Assembly (NCBI RefSeq): GCF_050948175.1
Contig: NC_135200.1
Location: 10,283,001 to 10,347,000, forward strand
Source: Xylocopa sonorina
Lineage: Eukaryota; Arthropoda; Insecta; Hymenoptera; Apidae
Length of the DNA: 64,000 nucleotides
Direction of reading: 5' to 3'
Position 1 is the first letter of the stretch. Every line of letters starts with the position of its first letter. This document shows, piece after piece, positions 52,201 to 62,000 of the stretch. A model generated the notes under the pieces. That model was not told where the DNA came from. It did no database searches and worked only from the letters and a program-made list of their open reading frames with translations. The position numbers and the translations under genes are program-made.

Positions 52201-54940
52201 CCTGGAATCGCTGATCCCGAGGATTGTCAATCTCCCCAAATCCGGACAGACGCCAGCGCGAGTTTTGAAAGTTTTATGGTTCCTGTTTGCCGTCGCGTCC
52301 GTATCGCATCCGTCACCGTGCAGGGAACAGAATTACGCGAGGGCCGTGAAACGATTGGCAGCCGCGCTGCAATATTCCAGCCTGAACGACTGTTACACTC
52401 ACCATATAGACCTGCTGCATTATTGCTTGAAGTGCGTCGAATTCCCGAAGGAACTGCGAAAAATAGCTATGAACCTGTGGCTGGTGGAGTCTGCCGGTGA
52501 CATTAAACCGCTGCTGGCTCTGGATTGCGGTGAAGTCGTGCGACATTACCTATTGGTACGCTCTCGTTCGCCTCCGATAGTCTGCGGACGGTCGTCAAAT
52601 GCAATGCAGCTTCTTTTTTTGAAAACAGATGGTCGTTCAAACGGGACATTCGAAGGATATGATCGATCTAGCGATGAAAGGAGTTAGAGAGATGATGCGT
52701 ACGGATAATACCAAGGAAATCGCAGAGATTGCATGGCACATGTTGCCTAATCTTCTTTCGTCCTATGAACCATCGAAAGGTATTCTTGTTGGAAGACTCG
52801 TGTTTCGAGTGCTTAACCAAGGAAATATACGTATCCATGATATACGAAAATGAATAATAAATTATATAGTATACGTTACCACGAGTGATTTAAAGAATGA
52901 AAAATCTCTGACAGACGAGCAAATGAAAGCCGTACTGGAATTAACCAACGTGTCCATCCCGGACACTCTGTCATCGAGCATCAGGTATCGATGCGCAAAC
53001 AGTCTCATAGCAATCATCGTACGGCAGGATGTGGACGCGAAGCTGAAGACGCTGGCAGTGATGCAGTCGTACGCGTTGCTGGCCACATCCACTGCTATCA
53101 AACTGTTTACGAGTATGTATTTCAGCGAGATGCTCGCTCGATAAGTAAAGAGAAGAGGCTCGAAAGCGCAGAAAATAGTTTCAAGCTCCTTTCTTTTCGT
53201 TCCTGCCATCGATACAGTTGTCGAGAAGTATTGCACGACGTCCAATCTGTTGGAGGAACTGCTCGGCCGTGGTTTCTCCGCGGAGACGCCGGAATTGTCC
53301 GCTGTCTGCTTGAAGCTACTCGCTTTCATCGTACGCTGTCAGGAAAAATCGTCGATTCAGGTGCGCGAGGATACGTCCGTTCGTAAATAAAAAATAGTTG
53401 GTCGAGCGTCAGCCGTCCGTGGGAACGATCTGTGTGCGCGTGTTTCAGCGTGTTAAGCCGGTGACGATTGACGTGCAGAGCTTAGCCGATTTGCTGTTAA
53501 ATACGAGGAGGTCCGTACACGCGTCGATCAACGCGATGCAACTAGCGCTGGAACTTTTAACTCAAAATATTGACGGATCGTCTGTCAGGCTGGACGGGTT
53601 CGCTGGAGACCGGATGGAGGGTGTGATGAACCTTTACGAGACCCTTCATATCGTTCATGAAATAGTTAGTACCGATGCTTTTTTTTTAACGAACGTTGTC
53701 CCCGTTGACGATTTGTAACACAACGTGTATAAAAAGAAATTGAAAGATATTTTAACCCTTTGCGCTCGATGACTTTTTCGATTGGGTGGCGCTGCAACAC
53801 GAAACAATTTCGCGCGTAAATGAATGTATAGAAGAATTAAATGTGTTTGCATTTTCAAAAAGATAATTATCGGAGTTCAAGTTCTGTAGTGGCGTTTGGT
53901 GTGATGTTTATACAAAACACTTACCAGAACATTCTGAGTTGCCATCGCTGCTACTTCCGGATTCACTGTCTATTACACTAATTTTTCTATTTCTCACACC
54001 CGATACGTCATTACTGTTTACACTTGCTCCAATTAAAAACGAGTGGTGGAAAATTTCGCGATACGTGTGCTCGCTACGACTGTCGAAACTGTACTAACGC
54101 TAGACACATCGTATTCAGGACTACAGTCGTAGAGGAATTTTACGTCACAATGTCACTTTCCAACCGAAGACATAAACAGCCCAAGGGGCTTATTCACGAA
54201 CCAATACTTCGCATCTATCAACTGGAGATAACGAAATTCAGCGTAAATACAGCCGCTCGAGTTGCCACGCGAAACGTTGTGGCGAGTGAGAGTCGCCATT
54301 CGAGCGCAAAGGGTTAACAGTAACAGCTGTGTGTTCTTAAATCTTGTTCCGTTTTCAGTCATGCTATTTATGGGTTTATACCACTTGACATTATAAAAAG
54401 CATAGTATTTCTGTTCGTTCACTAGGAATACGCAATTGAACCATCTAGAGGAATGAAAATTTCTTGCATTATCTATTTTTCAATGACTTCTCTTTTTGCA
54501 GAGCGACCCAACACGAAGGGACGCGGCGTACAAGTGCCTCGAGGGTGTTTTAAAATTCTGCCACGTGCACGCGGAGTCCCTGATGTACCACATATGTTCC
54601 TCGATGAGCACCTACGATATCGTATCTAGCGTCTTGAACACGCGTTATGTACCCTGCTGCTTCCTCGAGTACATTTCAACCTGGCTTCGTTATCGCAAAC
54701 GATACTGCACCGACGAGGGCCCGTGGAACGCAAGATCGCTTTGCAAAACGCCGTTCGAAGAGACTTTAGACCAGCTTAGAAGCTACGTGGACACGGTGAA
54801 AGATGCAAGAACGGATACCGCGTACCACAATCTTCTCTACGCGGTGAGTGATTCAATGACCACTTACTAAACGTTAAATCGTCATTTTTACTACCGCGCG
54901 TATACCGTGTCACTTTTAGCTGTCGCAACACGAGGAGTGA
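49164..54940 (+). CDS. 903-aa ARM/HEAT-like helical protein (14 exons), possibly MEI1-like
   Basis: Fourteen exons join in phase to 2,712 bases: 903 residues plus stop. The start ATG (context GAAAAATGA) begins MKPLFELNVDDIDIWLPSAK. The protein is almost entirely predicted helix, with Leu-rich repeats of paired helices and no signal peptide or membrane segment, as in ARM/HEAT scaffolds. Cysteines are scattered and there are no catalytic motifs. Size, helical make-up and the small first exon remind me of MEI1, a protein needed for meiotic double-strand break formation, but I cannot confirm this from memory and another ARM-type scaffold is equally possible. It ends with a tiny 6-codon exon (LSQHEE). 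The gene follows osp on the same strand with little spacing and converges on a minus-strand gene. Intron 12 contains a piggyBac-like relic. Confidence 0.85.
49516..49658 (+). CDS. ARM-like gene exon 2
   Basis: 143 bases, phase 0 to phase 2 (CC|GTACGT). Encodes VKCIKRISSLFETSGAAGRE through QIPRDHLL, a helical pair. Confidence 0.85.
49736..49912 (+). CDS. ARM-like gene exon 3
   Basis: 177 bases, phase 2 in and out (ACAG|GTGTGT). Acceptor GTGCTTAATAG. Encodes CILDFLSLVIVYPKFYKNHI and two further helices. Confidence 0.85.
50152..50448 (+). CDS. ARM-like gene exon 4
   Basis: 297 bases, phase 2 in and out (ACTCG|GTGAGA). Acceptor ACGATTTTTAG. Encodes AIKYNVDFEAVCVPRQILIL, an acidic stretch (DAEDEWDEG) and Cys-containing helices. 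Confidence 0.88.
50733..50850 (+). CDS. ARM-like gene exon 5
   Basis: 118 bases, phase 2 to phase 0 (GTTAAA|GTAAGT). Acceptor TTTCCTTCAG. Encodes LCAAEDDSQTVLGKVSKFKA and following residues. Confidence 0.86.
50936..51105 (+). CDS. ARM-like gene exon 6
   Basis: 170 bases, phase 0 to phase 2 (TTCC|GTAAGT). Acceptor TCCCGTCCAG. Encodes ETAESSETDRVKFHRNLVTC and a Leu-rich end. Confidence 0.86.
51663..51935 (+). CDS. ARM-like gene exon 7
   Basis: 273 bases, phase 2 in and out. Acceptor GCCAATTCAG; donor GGATC|GTAATT directly precedes an in-frame TAA and is the only cut that continues the frame. Encodes FYRVYSREILRRSTCMLLSR and a Gly/His-containing loop region (HGTQECGS). Confidence 0.83.
52186..52555 (+). 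CDS. ARM-like gene exon 8
   Basis: 370 bases, phase 2 to phase 0 (CTATTG|GTACGC). Acceptor GAATTATTTTAG. Encodes TDMIRLESLIPRIVNLPKSG and several Leu-rich helices. Confidence 0.88.
52629..52779 (+). CDS. ARM-like gene exon 9
   Basis: 151 bases, phase 0 to phase 1 (GAAAG|GTATTC). Encodes MVVQTGHSKDMIDLAMKGVR and the next helix. The intron before it is only 73 nt. Confidence 0.85.
52915..53112 (+). CDS. ARM-like gene exon 10
   Basis: 198 bases, phase 1 in and out (ACGA|GTATGT). Acceptor TCTCTGACAG. Encodes EQMKAVLELTNVSIPDTLSS and helices to KLFT. Confidence 0.85.
53218..53360 (+). CDS. ARM-like gene exon 11
   Basis: 143 bases, phase 1 to phase 0 (ATTCAG|GTGCGC). Acceptor CATCGATACAG. Encodes VEKYCTTSNLLEELLGRGFS through QEKSSIQ. 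Confidence 0.85.
53449..53664 (+). CDS. ARM-like gene exon 12
   Basis: 72 codons, phase 0 both ends. Acceptor GTGTTTCAG; donor GAAATA|GTTAGT is weak but the only in-phase choice near the end of the open frame. Encodes RVKPVTIDVQSLADLLLNTR onward. Confidence 0.8.
53752..54317. mobile_element. piggyBac-like non-autonomous element (558 bp) with TTAA duplications
   Basis: The element runs 53756-54313 and is flanked on both sides by TTAA (53752-53755, 54314-54317), the target site used by the piggyBac family. Its two ends are perfect inverted copies of a 14-bp terminal repeat, CCCTTTGCGCTCGA. Just inside the right end is a small hairpin (TGGCGA...TCGCCA, 54280-54298). Inside, the minus strand at about 54033-53925 has an open stretch rich in Ser, Asp and Glu (for example ISVIDSESGSSSDGNSE) that ends at a GTAAGT donor; this resembles the acidic N-terminal region of piggyBac transposases. 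No transposase catalytic core is present, so it is an internally deleted, immobile copy or MITE. It lies in intron 12 of the ARM-like gene. Confidence 0.85.
53925..54033 (-). pseudogene. Remnant of piggyBac transposase N-terminus
   Basis: Minus-strand open stretch inside the element with Ser/Asp/Glu-rich sequence after a short basic part (RNRKISV), followed by a GTAAGT donor-like site. This is the expected look of the acidic N-terminus of a piggyBac transposase, but the rest of the protein is absent. Family assignment rests mainly on the TTAA and terminal repeats. Confidence 0.4.
54502..54843 (+). CDS. ARM-like gene exon 13
   Basis: 114 codons, phase 0 both ends (TACGCG|GTGAGT). Acceptor TTCTCTTTTTGCAG is strong. 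Encodes SDPTRRDAAYKCLEGVLKFC and helices to YHNLLYA. Confidence 0.9.
54920..54940 (+). CDS. ARM-like gene exon 14 (terminal, six codons)
   Basis: Acceptor GTCACTTTTAG, then LSQHEE and TGA. The phase fits. If the preceding donor is not used, the protein would instead end after a few other residues at 54868-54870. Confidence 0.65.
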   Translation: MSQHEE

Positions 54941-54992
54941 TCAGGGTGGCTCTGAATAATAGAATCGTTCCGAGGAAGCTTTGCTTTAACAG

Positions 54993-54998
54993 TTTATT
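54993..54998 (-). terminator. Candidate poly(A) signal of the minus-strand secreted-protein gene
   Basis: TTTATT on the plus strand (AATAAA on the minus strand) about 440 bases beyond the minus-strand stop. It is only 53 bases from the end of the convergent plus-strand gene, so the two 3' UTRs may overlap. Confidence 0.4.
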
Positions 54999-55149
54999 CG
55001 ATCCGTGCAACATTTGCTCGATAACATTGTAACATGTTAATACGTGCGTACAAAAAGTAGAAAAAGATCAACCGTGGACGAATTTAATCCGTCCGGGTGT
55101 TAACGCGTGCGCTTCAGCGTGATCCTGAAATATATAGTGTTTCCTGTTT

Positions 55150-55165
55150 CTGTCTGTCTGTCTGT
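55150..55165. repeat. (CTGT)4 microsatellite
   Basis: Four CTGT units between the two convergent genes. Confidence 0.8.
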
Positions 55166-55267
55166 TGTCATTTGTGCCTGCTAAGTAGCTTGATTGCTCT
55201 CCTCGCGCTAAATGCTTGGGCCGGATGGTGGTGTGTATATTAAAAATTGTCGCTTTGCAGTGGTGGT

Positions 55268-55300
55268 TGTTTTTTTCGTTTTTTTTTTTCTTTTTTTTCT
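55268..55300. repeat. T-rich tract
   Basis: Near-continuous T-run broken by single C and G bases. It would be an A/purine tract in the 3' UTR of the minus-strand gene. Confidence 0.7.
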
Positions 55301-55439
55301 GTCTCTCTGTGAACTGGTCGGACGCGGTTCGTGCGGTGCGTCTGTCGCTTAGAATTCGCGTATTCGCCGCGTTTCGTAGTCGCACGCGGCCGTGCTCAGC
55401 GCTCGTTTCAGCCTCTCCTCTCGCCGGCAGCGTTTTTTG

Positions 55440-55520
55440 TTACTTTCGCGGTCGTATGTTGCGCTGCATGAAGCAACCCTTGAACGAGTTTAATCTCACG
55501 TCGATCTCACCTTCTTCTAG
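55440..55520 (-). CDS. Secreted six-Cys protein, exon 3
   Basis: 27 codons including TAA. Minus-strand acceptor TGGTTACAG, phase 0. Encodes LEEGEIDVRLNSFKGCFMQR and a basic end (NIRPRK). Contains the sixth cysteine. Confidence 0.88.
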   Translation of the reverse strand, partial: LEEGEIDVRLNSFKGCFMQRNIRPRK

Positions 55521-57030
55521 CTGTAACCAGACGCTCGCTGTTAAATTCCCGCGGGCCTCCGTTTCGTCCGGGACGTTCGAGAGGAATGTTAATTAAACGT
55601 CCGGGATCAGTTTTGTTTATTCGATACTTTGCCAATCGGATAATCGCGTTTACTTCACGAAGTGCCGGAGAATTGAACAACTCTATTTTCAAATCTACCA
55701 AAAGTGATCCCAGATGGAAGTTTGTATAGATTGTAGAAATACCTGGTCGAACATGTAGATCTCCTTGTAACAGGACGGCGACACGCATTCTCGAATGCAT
55801 CTGATTTTGGCGATGTCGTTCCTTTCGGGTGGTATAATCTTGCATGCTCCGCTCTCTTCGCAAGTCTGCTCGAATTGTCTGAAGAGAAGTTCCTGCGAGG
55901 TGAACGTAATATAACATTACCAGAAATATTCTCGGGCCACGGTAAAATTCGAATAAATCGTCCCGTGTAAACAGGCTCGAGAGCATTAATCGTTACGAAG
56001 GCTGAAGAGATTCTTGGCACGCGGTGGAGAGCCCACTCGATCGTGCTTCTCGCGCACAATAACCGGATAAAATTGAGCGTAACAATTGGTTCGAGCCTGT
56101 CCAAAGATTAACCCCAATTAGTGCTATGTATGTATTCTATTATTAGCGCCGCTTGGCTCGTTCAATTTCCTCTGCGGATAATTTCCTTTCTTTCTCTGCG
56201 AGTCATCCGACGACATTAAAACCCGCGTCTCTTTTATTCGCTTTTCACCAGAAACAATAACGAAGATGATGAATTGTGAAGAGACTATGTACGGTTATCC
56301 TGAGTGGTCTTTGGGGTGATCTGGGGTGAATTTTCATGAATCTCGGTTTCCGCGAAACGGAACTGATGCAAACGCATCAGCATTTGACAGCATCGAATCG
56401 CGCCCTCGAGCACCTTGACTGTCTTCGAGTTAATGCCAAATCGATTCTACCCTCTTGGCGAAATCGCGGAATCACCCGTCTGGTTACGTCCCCCATGGGG
56501 ACGCTGGGTCTGCGTCTGGGTACAACGCGTCGCTGTTGAAATATCGCGGAGATCTCTTCAAGATTTCAACCGATGAAATCTAAACAGACGCAGAATCTCC
56601 TCCTCCGTCGTACCATCGTACGCAACGATCACGGTTATCGTAAAGCGAAGCAAATTAATTCCAATGTCGATAAGACAAGAGAACAAAGTAACTACGCGTC
56701 GTCTCGAGGATACTCAGTCGCGATGAATAAACCGATCTTCCAACGTAGAATTTAATATACTGTCGTGGCTGGACCAGCCAGGCCGGTGTCACAAAAAGCG
56801 CCGCCCCCAAAACAAGCCCCCAGCATCGACCATAACCTGTACCAGCGTACGAAATTCGTGACACGCGCGAGATAGCCTTGCCGGATAGCCTGAGAACAAC
56901 TTACATTCTTGGTAGTCTCCTTGTACGGATATTCGGGGAAGGTGAAGGTCTTCGCGAGGGTGCCTGGCCCTTCCTTCAGCTGTCCGACGACGAGGATCAG
57001 GCCGATCGCGAACGCCACCCCCGGCGCCAT
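55440..57030 (-). CDS. Secreted six-cysteine small protein, 118 aa (3 exons)
   Basis: Three minus-strand exons (57030-56905, 55892-55743, 55520-55440) join in phase 0 to 118 codons plus TAA. The N-terminus MAPGVAFAIGLILVVGQ is a signal peptide. The mature part has six cysteines (residues 53, 59, 74, 78, 83, 108), enough for three disulfides, in the motifs CKIIPPE, CIRECVSPSCYKEIY and LEEGEIDVRLNSFKGC. The last two motifs look strongly conserved; I recall such a signature in a metazoan family of small uncharacterised proteins (DUF4787-like), but that recall is not certain and the function is unknown. Extracellular location is inferred from the leader. It converges on the ARM-like gene. A longer N-terminus through an upstream exon at 63846-63707 is possible. 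Confidence 0.85.
55743..55892 (-). CDS. Secreted six-Cys protein, exon 2
   Basis: 50 codons, phase 0 both ends. Minus-strand acceptor TCACCTCGCAG, donor GACCAG|GTATTT. Encodes ELLFRQFEQTCEESGACKII and the CIRECVSPSCYKEIY motif; contains five of the six cysteines. Confidence 0.9.
56905..57030 (-). CDS. Secreted six-Cys protein, exon 1 (signal peptide)
   Basis: 42 codons from ATG to donor AAGAAT|GTAAGT, phase 0. Encodes the hydrophobic leader and TFTFPEYPYKETTKN. The start context is AACATGG, a good one. The frame is also open upstream of the ATG, through HIDPSRLLN, and contains an acceptor-like CATATTGATCCCAG ending at 57044. Confidence 0.85.
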
Positions 57031-59041
57031 GTTGAGCAGCCGGCTGGGATCAATATGAAGGGGTGGCGCTCGCTTACGCTCCTTTCCTTCGACGCGGCTC
57101 GCACCTACACACACGCACGCTCGTTTTCCCTCCACGCCTGTAAAAATGCCACGACGGAACGGAGGGAGGATCCGCGCGATCAACCTGTCGATCCCCCTTT
57201 GGTCGTTCGCCCCGTGAGATTGACTTTTTAAGAACCGAAGCCCATCGACGGAGGGTGGGCGGCCGCAGCCTTTGGCGCCGGATTTTCGTTCGTTGCCACT
57301 GTTCAATTCTTCCGTTCGGTTTTGTTCGCGGGTTTCGAGCCTAGGCTCGGCCACGTTGACGCTGGTTAGGGAATTTTCGCTGTTTTATAGGGATCTTACG
57401 GAGACGTTTCGTTTCAATTTCAGTTTGATGGGTTTAATATAGTTGTCGGGGATGTGGTATATTTCCTTGGAACAGCGATTTCGTTTTTATCTTGGATTAT
57501 GTATATTAGTTGATCGAGAGGTTGCTTAAAGTTCTGAATATTGGCTCTAGATTATGATAGCCCGGGGTTGTTGCCGGTAATGGAGCTTAAGTCTGTAGTG
57601 GAGTTCAGACTGAAAGGGTTGATTAATTATTTGGATAATAATAATCTCTTCTAGCTTCTACAGCTGTTACCTTTGAAAGAAAAACCGCAAGAGAAAAGCT
57701 AAATCTCCAGGATAATTTCATGTCATTTTTACATTCCTAATACAGAGGAAGGATACGCAACACGATTTTTACAAAACCATCCGAGCTCGTCATGCAGAAG
57801 AACATTCAAATTCAAATCTCTTCGCGCACAATGTAAAAATACGAGCTGGTCCCCACGAAAAAAAACCCCTTTATCGAAGATTCTTTCAACGCGAAGATAT
57901 GCTCGAGCCGGTAGAGGAGCCGCGGATAGGGGAAGGCGGATCAGGGGTGCGCTCGCGCGAATTCGCAGCGAAATCCGCGGGCGGGCGTCGCGGCTCGGAT
58001 ATTTTGCATAAAACGTAACGGAGTGTGGATGCAACGAGGCGCGATGGCATTTATCGTTGGGACGCATGCGAGCGGACCAGACGACGCGGTTTTTGTTCGG
58101 CTAGGCGTTGCGCACCACCAGCTCTCTCCACGTGCACCGGCCATCCCCTCGTCGGCCATTAAATCGAGATTTCGCCGGTGATTAGCGGCAGTTTGCTTCG
58201 CCTCGCTGCGCCCACCAGTCGATAGATTTTCCCAATAATTTTCCGTCAGTCCGAGGAATATCGCCGAGCCGAGAGATACGGCTCGCGATCCTCGATATTC
58301 CGCACCCTTCTTCCGGCTCTGGATCGACGGAAGTTGAAATGGCTTCGTTATTCCGTTTCTCCTTTTTTGTTCCTGTTTGGCGGTTTATAACGTGCGAGAT
58401 TTTGTTCGTTTTCTTAGAATCGAAGGGGAGAACGATCGGAGGCTGAAAATTATTGCTTCTCTTCGCGAATGGAAGATGGGAATTCTCTTTTGCCTGGGTG
58501 TCGAATGGTAGGGATATAAATAAAGGTAACTTCGAAGTGTCCAGGTATAACGGCAACACACGCGCGAGTCGTGTTTCTTGATTAATTTACACTCCTTTCG
58601 AACAACCTGTTACACGAGCTGTTCAATTAGAATTAATTACCCGAGGCGTTCCATTAATCACGGTGGTACGATTTCTGGCAAACGACAGGGGAAAAACGGG
58701 GACGCCGCTTGGCAGGGTTCTAGAATTGCCGAAATCGTGTGTCTTCTCGAAACTACTTTAGATTAAACAGCCGTTACCAATTAACCAGTTTACGCGGCGA
58801 TAATTGAATCTCCCTCCTGTTGATAATCCGTCGCAAAGACACCACGATTAATGAAACGTGGCGCGGCAAACGAGCGAGTATCAAGCTTGAAACTGTCCAT
58901 TTCGATTCGAATTAAAAATTTTAACCGCGCTCGTACGCGTAATCGGACGCTCGAGATAATTAAAAGGCAGTGATCCTGGATCAGGCGAATCGCGTGCGTT
59001 ACGGTTGCGATTTCCGCGAACCAGAACGTTTACGTGTTAGA

Positions 59042-59080
59042 AAGAGAGAGAGAGAGGAAGGGAGGAAGGGGAGGCTGGGG
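59042..59080. repeat. Purine-rich GA tract
   Basis: GA dinucleotides grading into GGAAGG repeats; a simple-sequence purine strand. Confidence 0.75.
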
Positions 59081-62000
59081 AAAAAATCGAAATCACGACG
59101 ACTTTTTTAATTACATGCCCGCCACTCCTCGTTTGAACGCGCACGGCAAACCGATGCATGATGTACGATGCACGCACGCATCGTTTCCGATTAAATCGCG
59201 GTTCTGCCTACGAAATCCCCCTGATTTATCGCCGGCTGATCTGCGGACGAACGCAACCAAGCTGCGCTTTGATAGTAGTATTTCGTTTGGTCTCGAATCG
59301 ACTCCTCTATCTTGGTCCACCAAAATTTTCTAACGCGATAGAATTAATAACGAGAGGAGCAAATATAAGAGCAAACGTAGTATTGAATTTTCAAGCGGTT
59401 CAGTAAATGTTTCCCACACGGTACAACGCGGCCAGCTTTGAGGGCGACTTAAAGCCAATACATATTAATGAAAGCCGATGGTTTCGGTGGTGCCGCGAAG
59501 CATCGCGCGCGCTTCGACCCCTTCGAATCAAAGTTGAAACTCCTCGCCCCCGGCGTTTTTAATCGAGGTGTACACGCATACTCGAAGGGATCGCGGCGAT
59601 AAACTGCGCGCTAACATCGCCACCGTGGGCGTTTGTTATTGCGTTCCCAGTTTCGACAAATAGTTAACCGCTCAAAGCTGACGGTTTAACGGCGAGCGTT
59701 GAATTTACAGCTAACGAATTGCGTAATTTCGCTTTCGACGTTTAAAACCGGCGATGTCGAAGCGTACGGACGCCGAACGGACACGCATACCCGCCCTCGC
59801 GTGACAACTATGCCTGACGTTTCCCCGTTCGACCGTGAAATAATTTCCGCGCCGGGCAAACGGCCGCAATTACCCCCGCGCGCTGGCTAGGGCCTCCCGT
59901 AAAAATCATTCAACATCGATCTTCCCTCCATCGCCCTGTCGAAAGGATCGACCGTCCAATCTTTCGTCGATCAAAACACAAAACGAACCGTACGCTCGAA
60001 TTTCCGCGGCTATTCGATTCAATCGTTTAACACTTTATCGCCCCGTGTTGCGTTTTTTTTTTATCTACGCGAAGTCGATCACGTATATTGGGCACGTAGT
60101 AACCTTTTTGTTCCATTCATTTTTTTATCGTTTCTCACTCGTACTACTTCTCGCTCCTCGCAATGTACCTGTGTTTTGCTGAAAATTCTTGAGAAGGATG
60201 TTCTCGAACAAACGAAGAAGGAAAGGAAGGCGCGGTTCAACAGAATTGTCATTTACGATCGCGTCGGTGCAGCCGCGTATCTACGCGTCACACAGGTCAG
60301 AGACGATTTAAAGTTATTATCGTTCGATCGTGTACGTCGATAGCGATAACATCGACGCATGAATTATTCACCACTTTTCGTTCGGGCCACTATTTCCCGA
60401 TCGTTTCGCAAACAACGACGCCCCGCGAGCGTATGGAAATGCGCGCTGTAATTCAGTGCCACGGGAAACGGGGTTCATACCGTGCCACGATATGATAAGT
60501 GTTGCGCAGTTTTTGAGGACCGCAGTGCAAATTCAAGGTCCTCGGGTAACGCGTTGTACGTCTTCGGTGCTGGCAGAGTGATCGAGCTCCTATTTACGAT
60601 CGACAGACACGATAGATTTGCCTTTCATGCTGTTGATTGATACCTAGTTGCGTTCGCGTATTGTTGCCACTGTTTCTCGAATCAAAATCTCATTCACAAT
60701 TTACATTCTTATAATATACACTTTCTATGTATGTACCTCTCTATCTATAGATTGCTATTTAACTCTAAAATAAAGTTCTGCAACTTAATCGTCCACATAT
60801 CTTACAGTAAGATTAATCCAGTTCATTTCTTCCAAATTAAACGATACGTACCAGTTTACCAAATTTATCAATTTTCGCGAGACACATACACGAAAGAAAT
60901 AACAGCTCTCGATCTCATAGCGTCCCTGGTCACCATTTTTTTCGAGCGAAAATCGCGGCAAACCGGACCGCGAAGCCGAAGCGTATCCCAGGGTTGGCAC
61001 GGGGGCACATATCATGGCCCCTCGGTCTCTCAGACCGCAGTTTCGCGTGGCCAGTTGAAACGTCCGCGCCGGAACCCCGGTCTCCTTTCGCAGGTATCGA
61101 AAAAGCGGATCGGTCGACGCGATATTCGCGATATAAATCACCGCGTCTCGTGACGCGGCGTGATAAATAGTAAAATAATAGCGAGAGGCCGCGGGCCGCG
61201 CGTCGAAAAAGGGAACCCGTGTATCGGAGAGGCCGTGGAGGACGGCGACGTTCCGGTGTACTCCCCCCGTTGATTTACTATCCGAGCCAGCGTCGAGGGA
61301 GTAAGAACGGGCTCTCCTCGACGCGCAACCTGTCCTCGCGAGATACGCCCCGCGCCGCGCGCCGCCCTCGTTATTGACAGAGCAAACAAGGATCGGCAAT
61401 AATGGGAATCGTTGACACGCCGTCAAGCAAATCCTTCGAGAGGTTCGCCGCGGTCGTAGCTGGATTCTACGCCCGCGATTTCCGTCGAATACCGAGGAAC
61501 GTCGCAGGAGAGATCCGGCGAGCGTTTCTATTGCCAACCTCGGATACATGGCTGGAGAAATATTTGATCTTTTCGATCGTTGACGCGTATGATAATAAAT
61601 TAAGCGGACTGTATTGCGAGAGAGGTATTAAAAAGGAAGAAATGGATTTTGATAAGTGGATTTTTTATGTTTCGCGAGATAGGAAATAGAAAGTAGGTAT
61701 AAAGAATTATGGAGGCTTGTACGTGTAATGAAAAACGTGATCGGTGGGGAAAAAATATCGCAAGAGAAATAGAAGAGATAGAGGGGAACGTTCTCGCGGA
61801 TAGAAACCATCGAGAGACTTTCATTTCCAGAGGACTGTATCGAGCAGCCAGCAATCTGATAATCGAATATATCGAAAAGCTTCGGGTGTATTCGATTATA
61901 ACGTATGTAAATCTATCGCGGTCGTAGATCGGATCGTATCACTTTTTTCTCTGTTATTTATTTTAGCTGGCGATTTTTTATTATCGAACGGAGCTAATCG

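Noticed and set aside
55216..55596. Plus-strand 126-codon frame with a Phe run
   Set aside because: The Phe run is the T-rich tract, and the rest is antisense to exon 3 of the secreted-protein gene.
60785..61549. Minus-strand frame of 254 codons, the longest outside the assigned genes
   Set aside because: Arg/Ser-rich, overlaps an open plus-strand frame, no recognised motif or leader, no clear start context.
61402..61689. Plus-strand ORF of 95 codons with ordinary-looking composition
   Set aside because: No family recognised, no upstream or downstream exon, weak start context; not enough to call a gene.
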